A stretch of DNA of 64,000 bases from CBDDBK01 sp965225715 (GCA_965225715.1 CBDDBK010000004.1:62001-126000), one strand, 5' to 3'; positions 48,593 to 57,708 are shown, counted from the first letter of the stretch. Numbers and translations are program-made. The notes: generated by a model not told the origin, from the letters alone.

Positions 48593-49690
48593 AGTTTAAA
48601 TTCAGTTCTATATGGTTTAAGAAGTAAATACAGGTTTAATTGACGGATCTACTCAAAGTTAAATATCCACTTATGATCGAAAATTTTGAATAGATTATGA
48701 TATAGAAGCGCTATTTTCTTAAAACTATCTTTAAAAGTTTTAAATATAGTTTTTTAAACTTTCTTGGAATAAAATATATAGCCGGTTTGCAATCCAATAC
48801 TTTAGACATTGTTAGCATATCATTTTTATAATGTCTAACAATAAAAGGTGGATGTTTTAAAACACCTAAGGAACCCTTATCTTTAAGAAATAAATAAGGA
48901 TTATACACATTTTGGGTATGTGTGGCATTTTCGTTATTTATGCCTAAATTAACAACTAAATTTTTTGCAGGTAAAATACTCAATTGACTGTTAAGCCAAG
49001 CATGTAGCATAAAATAATAAGCCCAAGAATTTGAACGTTGAGATTTAAAAACTTTATTAAAATACTTGGTATATCTTTTATTTCTTCCAAATAAAGATTC
49101 AAGAGTATTAGATTGTTGCAAAAAATCTATTTTAGTAAGTTCAGAGTTTTTTTGACTTGCCTGCCAACGATCTCGCCAGGTTGCCCAGCCCCATATATGA
49201 GAAAAACAAGAAAAAATATAACTGTATGGAGTAGATAGATGTAAAAAATTATTGCCAGATATAGCAATAATACGAGAATCATTTTTATACTTTTGTAATA
49301 AAACTTTAGCAAAACTAAAAAATTCTAATTTAGGTAAACAATCATCTTCTAAAATGATACCGTCTGTTTCTTGTTCAAAAAACCAAGAGATAGCTGAATT
49401 AATTCCACTTGCAGTACCCATATTTTTATCTCTAAATAAGGTTTTTACTTCACAGTCCCAATTTATATCTTTTACTACAGCTCTGGCTAAATTAACTTCT
49501 GCTTTTTCTTTTTCATTTTTAGCACCGTCTCCTACAATGTACAAATGGTTGGGTCGAATTTGTCTAATACGCTCAAAAATCTGTTTAGTAGTTTCAGGCT
49601 TTTTATATATCAAAAGTAAAATTGGGACAGTATATTGTTCAATAATATTCAACTTGTTAAATAGTTTTTTTGATATAGTTATAAAGTTTA
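48005..49690 (-). repeat. Duplicated segment, copy 1
   Basis: Matches 50218-51903 at a constant offset of 2213 bases at both ends, so about 1686 bases with no net length change. It contains the front of the helix-hairpin-helix gene, the spacer, and a complete glycosyltransferase gene. Identity is near perfect except for a block at about 49010-49190. Confidence 0.95.
48711..49652 (-). CDS. Nucleotide-sugar glycosyltransferase, copy 1
   Basis: A 313-residue GT-A-like enzyme: PILLLIYKKPETTKQIFERI, LYIVGDGAK, RDKNMGTASGINSAISWFF, the metal-binding IILEDDCLP (about residues 99-107), and WGWATWRDRW (about 154-163). The pattern resembles GNT-I/GT13-like bacterial transferases. No ATG exists near the front; TTG (49652) is the likely start, although an open frame without ATG runs further upstream. 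The gene differs from copy 2 mainly between residues 171 and 213, likely the acceptor-facing part. The original upstream region was lost at the duplication joint, so expression is uncertain. Confidence 0.75.
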   Translation of the reverse strand: MNIIEQYTVPILLLIYKKPETTKQIFERIRQIRPNHLYIVGDGAKNEKEKAEVNLARAVVKDINWDCEVKTLFRDKNMGTASGINSAISWFFEQETDGIILEDDCLPKLEFFSFAKVLLQKYKNDSRIIAISGNNFLHLSTPYSYIFSCFSHIWGWATWRDRWQASQKNSELTKIDFLQQSNTLESLFGRNKRYTKYFNKVFKSQRSNSWAYYFMLHAWLNSQLSILPAKNLVVNLGINNENATHTQNVYNPYLFLKDKGSLGVLKHPPFIVRHYKNDMLTMSKVLDCKPAIYFIPRKFKKLYLKLLKIVLRK

Positions 49691-49764
49691 AAATATTTTG
49701 AAAAATAAATTATACTTTAATTTTTTGGGAATTAAAAAACTAATTTTCAATTTAATATAAAAAA

Positions 49765-50204
49765 TTAACCAATGTTCAAATAATACATTAATTCTTTATA
49801 CGCATTAGGATACCATACATCAAAATCTTTTCTATACCTTTTATATACTAAGTCGGCAATTTCTTTTGTATAGTATTCTTTCCATTCATCTTTTTTATGT
49901 TGAGTTTTATTAAAATGGGGAAGTTTTTCAAGCTTATATTTTTTTCTAATCGGTTCAAAATCATTTTCTATATTTTCAAATCGTCCGATATAATCAACTG
50001 AACATTTGCCATTTTTATACACAAGTGCATATTGTGATTTGAAGTGAACGTCTGAAAATACATCTGGGATTTGGGAAATTTTTTTTTATAAAATCTCTAA
50101 AGGTATGATTTTTTTTAAATTTTATTTTTTTTAAATTCTTAGTTAAGAAAAATTTATCATCATAATAATTTTCCTGATATTTTAGCTTATGAAACTATAG
50201 TATC
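49765..50204 (-). pseudogene. Sulfotransferase remnant (5' truncated, frameshifted)
   Basis: Reading leftward from about 50204 the frame gives YQENYYDDKFFLTKN, then NHTFRDFIKK; a nine-A run at about 50079-50087 then needs a one-base shift to continue as ISQIPDVFSDVHFKSQYALV. After it come VDYIGRFENIENDF, LPHFNKTQHKK and EYYTKEIADLVYKRYRKDF, the C-terminal half of carbohydrate sulfotransferases (Sulfotransfer_2 type). The front, including the PAPS-binding 5'-PSB motif, is missing: the sequence is cut where the duplicated helix-hairpin-helix fragment begins (about 50205-50218). Open reading without the shift is only 85 codons (49765-50022). A sequencing error in the A run could explain the shift but not the truncation. 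Confidence 0.8.
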
Positions 50205-50805
50205 CGACACAAATAAATTTTAACTTAAGACTATCTGCTTCATTTAATTCAAAAGCACTAAATGTTTCTGGTAAATCAATATAAGTTTCGAGTTTTTCAT
50301 ACATATAATCAGGAAGTTTATAGATTTTTTTAAAATCTTTTTTAACATAGAAATAAGCTCCTCTATTTCGATATTGGAGAATATTTTCAACAACCCAATC
50401 TTTTAAACCTAAATGAATAAAAGATAAAGAATCAGCAGTATTAGGATTAAAAACAAATAAATTTTCAGAAGTTTTTGATGAAAAGTCCGAATGATACTTA
50501 GAACTTTTTCGTTTTTTAAAAAATGTTCTATTTTGAACTTTATCTTTATAGCTATTTTTATAGTTAACTTCAGCATGATTTTCAAAGTTTTCTCCAATGC
50601 TATCTAACCAAGCGTGTACAATTTCAGGCTCATTAGAAACAGGTATCAGTTTTTCTGCTCCAAAATAGACGCCTATCAACAAACTCAAAATAAGCAGCAA
50701 ATAAAATACACGCTTACTCTCGGCATAAGACATATCAAAAAAAGATTGAATGAATTTGATCATAGGAATAATAAAACTCTCGACTATGCTTTTAATAATA
50801 TTCAT
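50182..50805 (-). pseudogene. Truncated duplicate of the helix-hairpin-helix gene
   Basis: Codons 1-197 match the intact gene at 47651-48592 almost perfectly, including the membrane anchor and the first HhH unit. After LKLKF the sequence leaves the match and adds ten unrelated residues before a stop. The two further HhH units are lost, so DNA binding is probably impaired. It could still be expressed as a membrane-anchored single-HhH protein because its upstream region is duplicated too. Confidence 0.85.
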
Positions 50806-51903
50806 AGTTTAAATTCAGTTCTATATGGTTTAAGAAGTAAATACAGGTTCAATTGACGGATCTACTCAAAGTTAAATATCCACTTATGATCGAAAATTTT
50901 GAATAGATTATGATATAGAAGCGCTATTTTCTTAAAACTATCTTTAAAAGTTTTAAATATAGTTTTTTAAACTTTCTTGGAATAAAATATATAGCCGGTT
51001 TGCAATCCAATACTTTAGACATTGTTAGCATATCATTTTTATAATGTCTAACAATAAAAGGTGGATGTTTTAAAACACCTAAGGAACCCTTATCTTTAAG
51101 AAATAAATAAGGATTATACACATTTTGGGTATGTGTGGCATTTTCGTTATCTATGCCTAAATTAACAACTAAATTTTTTGCAGGTAAAATACTCAATTGA
51201 CTGTTAAGCCAAGCATGTAGCATAAAAGAATAATCCCAATTATCTAAAAGATGAGATTTTAAAACCTTATCAAAATATTTAGTATGTCGCTTGTTTGCAC
51301 CGAATAGGGATTTAAGAACATTAGATTGGTATAAGAGGTTTATTTTAATGTGTTCAGAGTTTTTTTGACTTGCCTGCCAGCGATCTTGCCAGGTTGCCCA
51401 GCCCCATGTATGAGAAAAACAAGAAAAAATATAACTGTATGGAGTAGATAGATGTAAAAAGTTATTGCCAGATATAGCAATAATACGAGAATCATTTTTA
51501 TACTTTTGTAATAAAACTTTAGCAAAACTAAAAAATTCTAATTTAGGTAAACAATCATCTTCTAAAATGATACCGTCTGTTTCTTGTTCAAAAAACCAAG
51601 AGATAGCTGAATTAATTCCACTTGCAGTACCCATATTTTTATCTCTAAATAAAGTTTTTACTTCACAGTCCCAATTTATATCTTTTACTACAGCTCTGGC
51701 TAAATTAACTTCTGCTTTTTCTTTTTCATTTTTAGCACCGTCTCCTACAATGTACAAATGGTTGGGTCGAATTTGTCTAATACGCTCAAAAACCTGTTTA
51801 GTAGTTTCAGGCTTTTTATATATCAAAAGTAAAATTGGGACAGTATATTGTTCAATAATATTCAACTTGTTCAATAGTTTTTTTGATATAGTTATAAAGT
51901 TTA
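50218..51903 (-). repeat. Duplicated segment, copy 2
   Basis: Second copy of 48005-49690. The left joint falls inside the helix-hairpin-helix gene and meets the sulfotransferase remnant; the right joint falls just upstream of the glycosyltransferase start and meets the methyltransferase gene region. Confidence 0.95.
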
Positions 51904-51913
51904 ACAATGACAA
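50924..51913 (-). CDS. Nucleotide-sugar glycosyltransferase, copy 2
   Basis: A 329-residue homologue of the copy at 48711-49652, with the same ILEDDCLP and WGWATW elements. It starts at a TTG (51913) that gives 16 extra N-terminal residues; no ATG is available in frame near the front. Differences from copy 1 cluster in one block (SEHIKINLLYQSNVLKSLFG, and SHLLDNWDYSF), with long near-identical stretches on both sides. It lies 8 bases after the stop of the methyltransferase gene and so is probably co-transcribed with it. The two copies may use different acceptors. Confidence 0.78.
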   Translation of the reverse strand: MSLLNFITISKKLLNKLNIIEQYTVPILLLIYKKPETTKQVFERIRQIRPNHLYIVGDGAKNEKEKAEVNLARAVVKDINWDCEVKTLFRDKNMGTASGINSAISWFFEQETDGIILEDDCLPKLEFFSFAKVLLQKYKNDSRIIAISGNNFLHLSTPYSYIFSCFSHTWGWATWQDRWQASQKNSEHIKINLLYQSNVLKSLFGANKRHTKYFDKVLKSHLLDNWDYSFMLHAWLNSQLSILPAKNLVVNLGIDNENATHTQNVYNPYLFLKDKGSLGVLKHPPFIVRHYKNDMLTMSKVLDCKPAIYFIPRKFKKLYLKLLKIVLRK

Positions 51914-51921
51914 AAGATTTC

Positions 51922-52575
51922 TTATATATCAAAACAGTTGTTTTTTCTATAAAATATAGAAGTACACCATTCATAATGATTTATTGGTCCCATTCCCCAA
52001 AAGTCTAACCGTTTAAAACCACCGGATAATAAAAAATTGTAACCTTCTTCATAAATACTTAAATCAGAATTATCCCAAATAATGATACCATTATCTTGCA
52101 AGGCTTCTAAAGCATTTTTACAACATTCAGCCCTCTTTCTACCATCTATTACAACAATATGAAACCTTTTTTTATAGTTAAGTATTTCATTTGTATAGTC
52201 ATTTAAAGTGATACTTTTGAATCTATAGTCAATATTAGGCTCTTTTAAAAATTGATTTTTCATTTTAGTATACCAGTTTTTATCATGCTCTATAGAAATT
52301 ACACTATTAACATGTTTACAAAACCATAAAGTAGAATTACCACTTCCGTATTCAAAAATAGTATGTGTTTTTTTTAGTTTAAGATTCAAAAAACGAATAC
52401 ATCCATAAGTAAACCAAGGCAAAGGATTTTTATATTTATCTATAGGCATTTTAAGTTTAGTGCTTAATAGCCAACCACTGCTCCTTAAATACTGTTTTCT
52501 CAAATTATATATTGACAATATTTTTCTAATAGGCAAGTAGTTTATCATTTTTATAATTTGATTTTTAATTATCAT
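51922..52575 (-). CDS. Class I SAM-dependent methyltransferase-like protein
   Basis: A 217-residue protein. Motif I is IFEYGSGNSTLWF (about 93-105), followed by ISIEHDKNWYTKM (ribose-binding acidic position), FHIVVIDGRKRAECCKNAL (motif IV region) and GIIIWDNSD. It resembles glycan-locus methyltransferases that act on sugars or lipids, but the substrate is not evident. It directly precedes glycosyltransferase copy 2, and the FkbM-type gene lies about 100 bases upstream, so the three may modify the same polysaccharide. Confidence 0.7.
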   Translation of the reverse strand: MIIKNQIIKMINYLPIRKILSIYNLRKQYLRSSGWLLSTKLKMPIDKYKNPLPWFTYGCIRFLNLKLKKTHTIFEYGSGNSTLWFCKHVNSVISIEHDKNWYTKMKNQFLKEPNIDYRFKSITLNDYTNEILNYKKRFHIVVIDGRKRAECCKNALEALQDNGIIIWDNSDLSIYEEGYNFLLSGGFKRLDFWGMGPINHYEWCTSIFYRKNNCFDI

Positions 52576-52678
52576 CTTATTGAATGTAGTAAAATTTTTC
52601 TAAACAAAAAATTGAAATTAGTTTTATTATTTATCAAATATGAAATTATTTAATTATATATCAACAGGTTAAAAAACC

Positions 52679-53353
52679 TTAAATATCGGTATTCCTGAAT
52701 AAAAATGTTCTTCGCGTTCTAGCTACCAATTCATAATTTTGATCTCTCATGAAAATATATATATGATTTAGGTTTAGATTTTCAAAAATTACACTTGATT
52801 CTGTGAAAACATAATCTGCTCTATATTTATCCCAGTTATTTGATTTTAAAACATTTAAATCAAAACCTTCGGCATCTATATTAATCAAATCAATTTTTTG
52901 ATCAGCTTGAAGATAGTTATCCAATATATCTGATAATTTGTAAGTCGTAATATTTTGTTTTTCAATAAGTTTATAATTTTTATTTTCAATAAATTTTAAA
53001 TATTGCTTTTTGCTAAAAGTATTAACAGCAGGTTCATTAAATTTATAAAAAATCATTTCTTTAGCTTCATCAGCTATTCCTACATTCAAATTTGTATCTC
53101 TTTGCCTATATCTATTAAAAGCTGGCATTAGATTTGGGGTAGGTTCTATGTTAATGCCTTTCCAACCTATTTTATAGAAATAAGCCGTATTAGAAAACCT
53201 CAAAGGATGATGAGCACCAATATCAACATAGAAACCTTTATGTCGTTTTTTCTCTTCATAAAAGGCAGCAAGCAACATATCTTCTCCAAATTGTGAAAAG
53301 GACTGTTTAGAATAATATTTGCTAGGTAAAACTCTTTTTTCTATTCTTTTCAT
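52679..53353 (-). CDS. FkbM family methyltransferase
   Basis: A 224-residue protein with the FkbM layout: SQFGEDMLLAAFY, then FYVDIGAHHPLRFSNTAYF (SAM-binding motif I) and KGINIEPTPNLMPAF, later LINIDAEGFDLNVL. FkbM enzymes O-methylate hydroxyls of sugars or polyketides. The ATG is at 53353 and it is the first gene of the minus-strand glycan island. The 435-base region upstream separates it from the divergent IspH fusion gene. Confidence 0.88.
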   Translation of the reverse strand: MKRIEKRVLPSKYYSKQSFSQFGEDMLLAAFYEEKKRHKGFYVDIGAHHPLRFSNTAYFYKIGWKGINIEPTPNLMPAFNRYRQRDTNLNVGIADEAKEMIFYKFNEPAVNTFSKKQYLKFIENKNYKLIEKQNITTYKLSDILDNYLQADQKIDLINIDAEGFDLNVLKSNNWDKYRADYVFTESSVIFENLNLNHIYIFMRDQNYELVARTRRTFLFRNTDI

Positions 53354-53788
53354 CTTTATTTTTCAATAGTTTGGCAATTCTTTTCAATTATGTGATTATT
53401 AAATAGTTATAATCTTAAAGATTTTTTATTTAAAAGATTGGTTTTGAGTGTTTTGTGTTTTATAAGCTATCCTTTATAGTCACTTCACTTGAAAATGAAA
53501 AAGTGAAAATGAACATTTCTGAGATAAAAATAGCATGTCTATACCCTTCATAGTCATTTTTAAAGGAAAATCTCAAATTTTTTCTACCTTTTCTGTTTAT
53601 TATTTATTGATAAAATAATAAACCTTATATATTACTTTTTACATGGAATAAAAGATTTTAAAATCTAAATACAAAGTTTAAATGTATTAAAGATTGTGAT
53701 TAAAAGTCTAAATAAAACAGTATTTTTTGTATTACAATAAGTTTTATTTATTTTTTTATAACCTTTAGCTTTTTAATTTTAAATTAAA
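53354..53788. other. Divergent promoter region with a short-form repeat
   Basis: Between the FkbM gene (minus) and the IspH fusion (plus). It holds a short-form dispersed repeat (53475-53543) and otherwise very AT-rich sequence. Both genes must have promoters here, but no full TTTG/TAnnTTTG pair stands out. Confidence 0.5.
53475..53543 (+). repeat. Dispersed palindromic repeat, short form
   Basis: TATAGTCACTTCACTTGAAAA at the left and ATAGCATGTCTATA at the right, joined by GAGATAAAA as in other short copies. The right-hand palindrome is imperfect. Confidence 0.6.
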
Positions 53789-55627
53789 ATGAAAGAATCT
53801 GTTATGATAGTTAATAATTCTGATGAAGAAATAGGAACAATGGAAAAATATGAAACTTATCAGACTTTTTCAGTTTTGATTTTTAATTCTAAAAATGAGC
53901 TCCTTTTGCAACGAAAAGTTTCTAAAAAATCCCATTCAACCGGTTTATGGACAACTACTTGCTATGGAGAGTTTCGTTCAAATGAAGATTTAGACAAGAC
54001 TATTAGGAAGCATTTAAAAGAAGAAATAAGTTTGGATTGCAAATTAAAAAAGATATGTAATTTTGCTTACCAATACAAAATAGGCACATTAGTAAAAAAT
54101 GAATATCATCATGTTTTTTTTGGAAAAACTGATGATTCTCTAAATATAAATTCCATTAAAGTAGGTAAATATACCTACTTATCTATACCAGATATTTTTG
54201 AACAAATAACTCAAAAACCGGATAAGTATACAACTTTATTTAAGTTAATTATAAATAATCATTTAAAATACTGCCTTCATCGTATTATCTATGATGGCAA
54301 AAAAAATGTATCGCGACGTTTCAAATATTCTAATATTTATACTTATGACCTTGGTATCTATTCATCTGTATACCAAAGTCAATTGTGCCAGGCAATTAAG
54401 GCAAAGTTAAGAATTAAAGAAGGAAAAGTTGGTAAATCTGCTTGTTTAGATTTTGGTATTATACGTTACCACATAGCCAATCATTTTGGCTTTTGTTTGG
54501 GGGTAGCTAATGCAATAGATATCGCTTATAAAGCTTTGGCAGAAAATCTTGATCAAGATGTTTACTTACTTAGTGAGCTTATACACAACAAATTTGTTAA
54601 TGATGATTTAAAAAATAGAGGGCTTCAATTTTTACAAAATGATAAAGGCATTTTCTATAAAGATAAAAATGGAAATTTCTTGTGGGATAAACTAAAAAAA
54701 AATGATGTAGTTATTATACCTGCTTTTGGAGCAACTTTGGAAGACAAAAATAAATTGTTAGCTAAAGGTATTAACATTACGACTTATGATGCAACTTGTC
54801 GTTTGGTTGAAAATGTGTGGTTAAGAGGAAAAAAACTCGGAAAGCAAGGTTATACCCTTATTTTACACGGCAAAAGTGAACATGAAGAAACAAAAGCAAC
54901 CTTTTCTTATGTATCTCAATATGCTCCTATTTTAATTGTAAGGAATTTAGAAGAAGCTATAATTTTAATTGAACTAATTAAAAATAAATCATCTGACAAA
55001 TTTGAAGAACTATTTTTTAAAACTTTTAGTCTTGATAAGTATAAAAATCCTAAATGTTCATCAGGTTTTGATCCAAATAGTCATCTTGAACGTTTAGCTG
55101 TCATTAATCAAACAACTCTTTTAGCAAGAGAAACCTTAGAAATTGCTAAACTTTTTAAAACAACAATAATTAAAATTTTTGGGCAAAAAAACTTAGATCA
55201 CCATTTTGGAAAAACAAAAGATACTCTATGCTATGCCACAAATGCTAACCAAGGTGCTTTAGAATATATGTTAGACCACGTAAATGGTAATTTAGGTATT
55301 GTAGTAGGTGGGCAAAATAGTTCTAATACCAGCCAACTTTACAAATTATTGAAGAAAAATCTTAATCATGTTTTCTACATTCAATCTGAAAATAATATTT
55401 TAAATAAAAATGAAATTTTACATTATAATTTTGAAGAAAAAACATTTTCAAAAATGCGCTTTTTAAATCACGATTATAAGTTTAATGCAAAAGAACCTAT
55501 TAATATTTTACTAACGGGTGGTGCTTCTTCCCCTGATGGACTTATTCAACAAATAATCAGTAAAATTAACAGCTTTTTCCCTAAAAATATGCTAAAAAGT
55601 ATGGATGATATTATTAAGTCCTTGTGA
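53789..55627 (+). CDS. ispH: IPP-isomerase-like Nudix domain fused to IspH (HMBPP reductase)
   Basis: A 612-residue fusion. Residues 225-600 are IspH, the last step of the MEP pathway, reducing HMBPP to IPP and DMAPP. Its three Fe-S cysteines are Cys236 (GFCLGV), Cys337 (DATCRLV) and Cys481 (LCYATNANQ); also LIHNKFVND, HGKSEHEETKAT, GGQNSSNTSQL and GGASSPDG. PAFGATLED and GFDPNSHLERLAVINQTTLL are typical of the plant/cyanobacterial-type branch. Residues 1-158 resemble type 1 IPP isomerase (IGTMEKYETYQTFSVLIFN, STGLWTTTCYGE), but the catalytic CGHP/CCSHP motif reads CYGEF, so the active Cys and a metal His appear lost, and the early His ligands are absent. The first domain may be regulatory or act on another diphosphate. 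The ATG is at 53789. Confidence 0.88.
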   Translation: MKESVMIVNNSDEEIGTMEKYETYQTFSVLIFNSKNELLLQRKVSKKSHSTGLWTTTCYGEFRSNEDLDKTIRKHLKEEISLDCKLKKICNFAYQYKIGTLVKNEYHHVFFGKTDDSLNINSIKVGKYTYLSIPDIFEQITQKPDKYTTLFKLIINNHLKYCLHRIIYDGKKNVSRRFKYSNIYTYDLGIYSSVYQSQLCQAIKAKLRIKEGKVGKSACLDFGIIRYHIANHFGFCLGVANAIDIAYKALAENLDQDVYLLSELIHNKFVNDDLKNRGLQFLQNDKGIFYKDKNGNFLWDKLKKNDVVIIPAFGATLEDKNKLLAKGINITTYDATCRLVENVWLRGKKLGKQGYTLILHGKSEHEETKATFSYVSQYAPILIVRNLEEAIILIELIKNKSSDKFEELFFKTFSLDKYKNPKCSSGFDPNSHLERLAVINQTTLLARETLEIAKLFKTTIIKIFGQKNLDHHFGKTKDTLCYATNANQGALEYMLDHVNGNLGIVVGGQNSSNTSQLYKLLKKNLNHVFYIQSENNILNKNEILHYNFEEKTFSKMRFLNHDYKFNAKEPINILLTGGASSPDGLIQQIISKINSFFPKNMLKSMDDIIKSL

Positions 55628-55675
55628 ATTATTAAAAAATAGTTCTTATAAAAATATCTTTCTAACGATTATGGC

Positions 55676-55735
55676 TATAGTCATATTACTTGAAAAAATG
55701 ATGAATTTTTCTCAGATAATAATACCATTGCTATA
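55676..55735 (+). repeat. Dispersed palindromic repeat, short form
   Basis: TATAGTCATATTACTTGAAA to ACCATTGCTATA, about 60 bases, in the gap between the convergent IspH fusion and Ig-like genes, where a two-way terminator would be expected. Confidence 0.65.
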
Positions 55736-55739
55736 CTGT

Positions 55740-56969
55740 TTATTCTTTTATACTACTTTCTTTTTTGCGTTTTAAAGTAATACTATCCTTAAATGTTGCC
55801 GAAGTATTTCCTGCTCTATCTTGAAAACGTATATATACATGTCTAAGTCCATTTTCTTCGCCTTCTAATTTCCAATCATGAATTTCTTTTCGCACAAGTT
55901 GCCATTTAGCACCAACAAATCCGGAACTATTACTAATCATCATAAGTTTGGTACCCGGATCAGCGGCAATCTTCAAGTTGACTAATTTATCATAATGCTG
56001 TGTTTCTTCATTATCGTCATTAATGACAATACTACCAATTGGAGCGGTAATATCAAAAATGATACTATCAGCTAGTACACCTGTTTGATTATTATTATCA
56101 TCTTTATATTTAACATAAATACGTTTTATACCTTCTTCACCTTGTAGAGTCCAAAAAAAATGTTTTTGATAGGGTATCCATTTTTCATTGGGAAAATCTT
56201 TTTCTTGACTTATAGTCATAAAAGTAGCTTCCCTAGCAACTAGCTCTACGTCTAATTTTCTGTCGTAACGATTAAAAAAATTATTACCTTTATTAACTTC
56301 TATACCTCCACCAAGTGGTCCTTCTCTATCAATGGTAATGAAAGATGAAAACGTACTTGTTTGATTACCAGCAACATCTTTAAAAGATACATAAACAGTG
56401 TGTAATCCATCTTGAGGTGGTGTTAATTGCCATGCATCTATTTTTCTTTTAAAGAGCCGCCAAGGTACATCAAATAAGTCTGGTTTATTGCTAATTTTTA
56501 CATATTCAGCCGAAATAGCCCCTAACTTTAAGTCTACTATAAATTTTTCTTTTGTATCTTTTCTGGGAAGAATAAGAATACTTCCAGATTCTGGTGCAGT
56601 TCTATCTATTGTTATGGCATCTTGTCCAGTTCTAATAGAACCATCTACAAACATGACTTCTACATAAATAGTATATTGGCCTTCTTGACTATTTAAGACG
56701 TAAGTATACTCATTCTGAAAAGGCAACCAAGTTTTTTTAACAGGGTACTTCATATCACTAATTGACATTTTTATGGGTTGTTGAGCTTCTATTTCTTGGT
56801 CATTTAATTTATATAAATCTTTTTGTATACCTTCAAGAAATATATCTATAGAAACTTCTGAATTATCAGTATATTGACTGCCTCCGTTAACTAAAACTTT
56901 AATAGTAGGGCGAGAATAAGCTATTAAAGTTGTAAATATTAGGAGTATAAAAAGTATTTTCAGTTTCAT
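55740..56969 (-). CDS. Secreted protein with Ig-like beta-sandwich repeats
   Basis: A 409-residue protein with a signal peptide (MKLKILFILLIFTTLIAYS). It has about four similar units of roughly 95 residues, each with a W near the middle, a GE.G...VYV strand, DxxGNQT-like turns and an end such as ITIDRTAPESG, ITIDREGPLGG or IIFDITAPIGS. This is the layout of bacterial Ig-like or Y_Y_Y-type modules on surface proteins. There is no type IX sorting domain and no lipobox, so it may be periplasmic or bound to another envelope protein. Function unknown. Confidence 0.7.
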   Translation of the reverse strand: MKLKILFILLIFTTLIAYSRPTIKVLVNGGSQYTDNSEVSIDIFLEGIQKDLYKLNDQEIEAQQPIKMSISDMKYPVKKTWLPFQNEYTYVLNSQEGQYTIYVEVMFVDGSIRTGQDAITIDRTAPESGSILILPRKDTKEKFIVDLKLGAISAEYVKISNKPDLFDVPWRLFKRKIDAWQLTPPQDGLHTVYVSFKDVAGNQTSTFSSFITIDREGPLGGGIEVNKGNNFFNRYDRKLDVELVAREATFMTISQEKDFPNEKWIPYQKHFFWTLQGEEGIKRIYVKYKDDNNNQTGVLADSIIFDITAPIGSIVINDDNEETQHYDKLVNLKIAADPGTKLMMISNSSGFVGAKWQLVRKEIHDWKLEGEENGLRHVYIRFQDRAGNTSATFKDSITLKRKKESSIKE

Positions 56970-57292
56970 AAATCTAATTAAATATAATAGTAAAAATTAC
57001 GAAAGTTAAACGTAGCAAAAATATTCATTTTATTTTAGGTATCCAAACCCCAACGTTAACAATATTAAGTTATACTTAAAATCTAAGTACAGGACAAAAC
57101 TATAAAAAAAGCTACTTTGAAATATATGGTAAGCAATACATTATAGCATAAAAAATGATATAAATTTCTGTGCAAGATAATTAAAATATAATAAATTTAT
57201 AATCAAATACTTAACATTAAAAAATTGGGTTTTGCAACAAGTTTTGTCTTGTACTTAGATTTTTTCAATATTACCTTTTTTTCATATTTATC
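56970..57292. other. Intergenic region carrying a MITE-like element
   Basis: No gene. A 186-base inverted-repeat element (57078-57263) fills most of it; the remainder is AT-rich. Confidence 0.65.
57078..57263. mobile_element. MITE-like element with 24-bp terminal inverted repeats
   Basis: Bases 57078-57101 (AAAATCTAAGTAC...) and 57240-57263 (...GTACTTAGATTTT) are inverted repeats matching at 23 of 24 positions. The 138 bases between them encode nothing recognisable. Size, perfect ends and lack of coding sequence fit a miniature inverted-repeat transposable element. I see no clear target duplication and no second copy in the window. Confidence 0.6.
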
Positions 57293-57640
57293 CTAACGTT
57301 TAAATAAGTCTTCTGGCTTATTATCTAATAATTCTTTGAATATCATAGCTTTTTGAATATCATTTTTTGAAAAAACTTTTTGGGATGTTGGCTTTTTAGT
57401 TGGAAAATTTAGTTTCTGTTGTTTTGTTCTCAATCTTATTTCTTTAGGTTCAACCGATTTATTTACATTGGCTAAAGGCTTGGTCGAACGCTTGTGGTAT
57501 CTATCTAAATATTTAGTTATTATATCTTGTTGGTTCGCTTTTGGTTTTGAAAAAAACTGAATGAAGCGAGCAACTGCTTTATAATACATAAATAACCAAA
57601 AAAGAAATAAAACTGAACTTATACAAATTAATAAAAACAT
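57293..57640 (-). CDS. Small single-pass membrane protein, unknown
   Basis: A 115-residue protein with one N-terminal membrane segment (about 2-22, LLICISSVLFLFWLFMYY) and a basic, polar cytoplasmic or periplasmic tail (YHKRSTKPLANVNKSVEPKE, then RTKQQKLNFPTKKP). It ends in NKPEDLFKR. I recognise no domain. It lies about 70 bases upstream of the end of truB on the same strand and may belong to the idsA-truB unit. Confidence 0.55.
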   Translation of the reverse strand: MFLLICISSVLFLFWLFMYYKAVARFIQFFSKPKANQQDIITKYLDRYHKRSTKPLANVNKSVEPKEIRLRTKQQKLNFPTKKPTSQKVFSKNDIQKAMIFKELLDNKPEDLFKR

Positions 57641-57708
57641 AGCAGTTACAATAATTATGAATTATAAAAATTAAATTATTGAAAATTGAATGACTTAAAC
57701 TAAGCGAT

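Noticed and set aside
51465..51959. Plus-strand frames opposite the two glycosyltransferase genes
   Set aside because: They repeat because the genes are duplicated, and they lie opposite frames with clear motifs.
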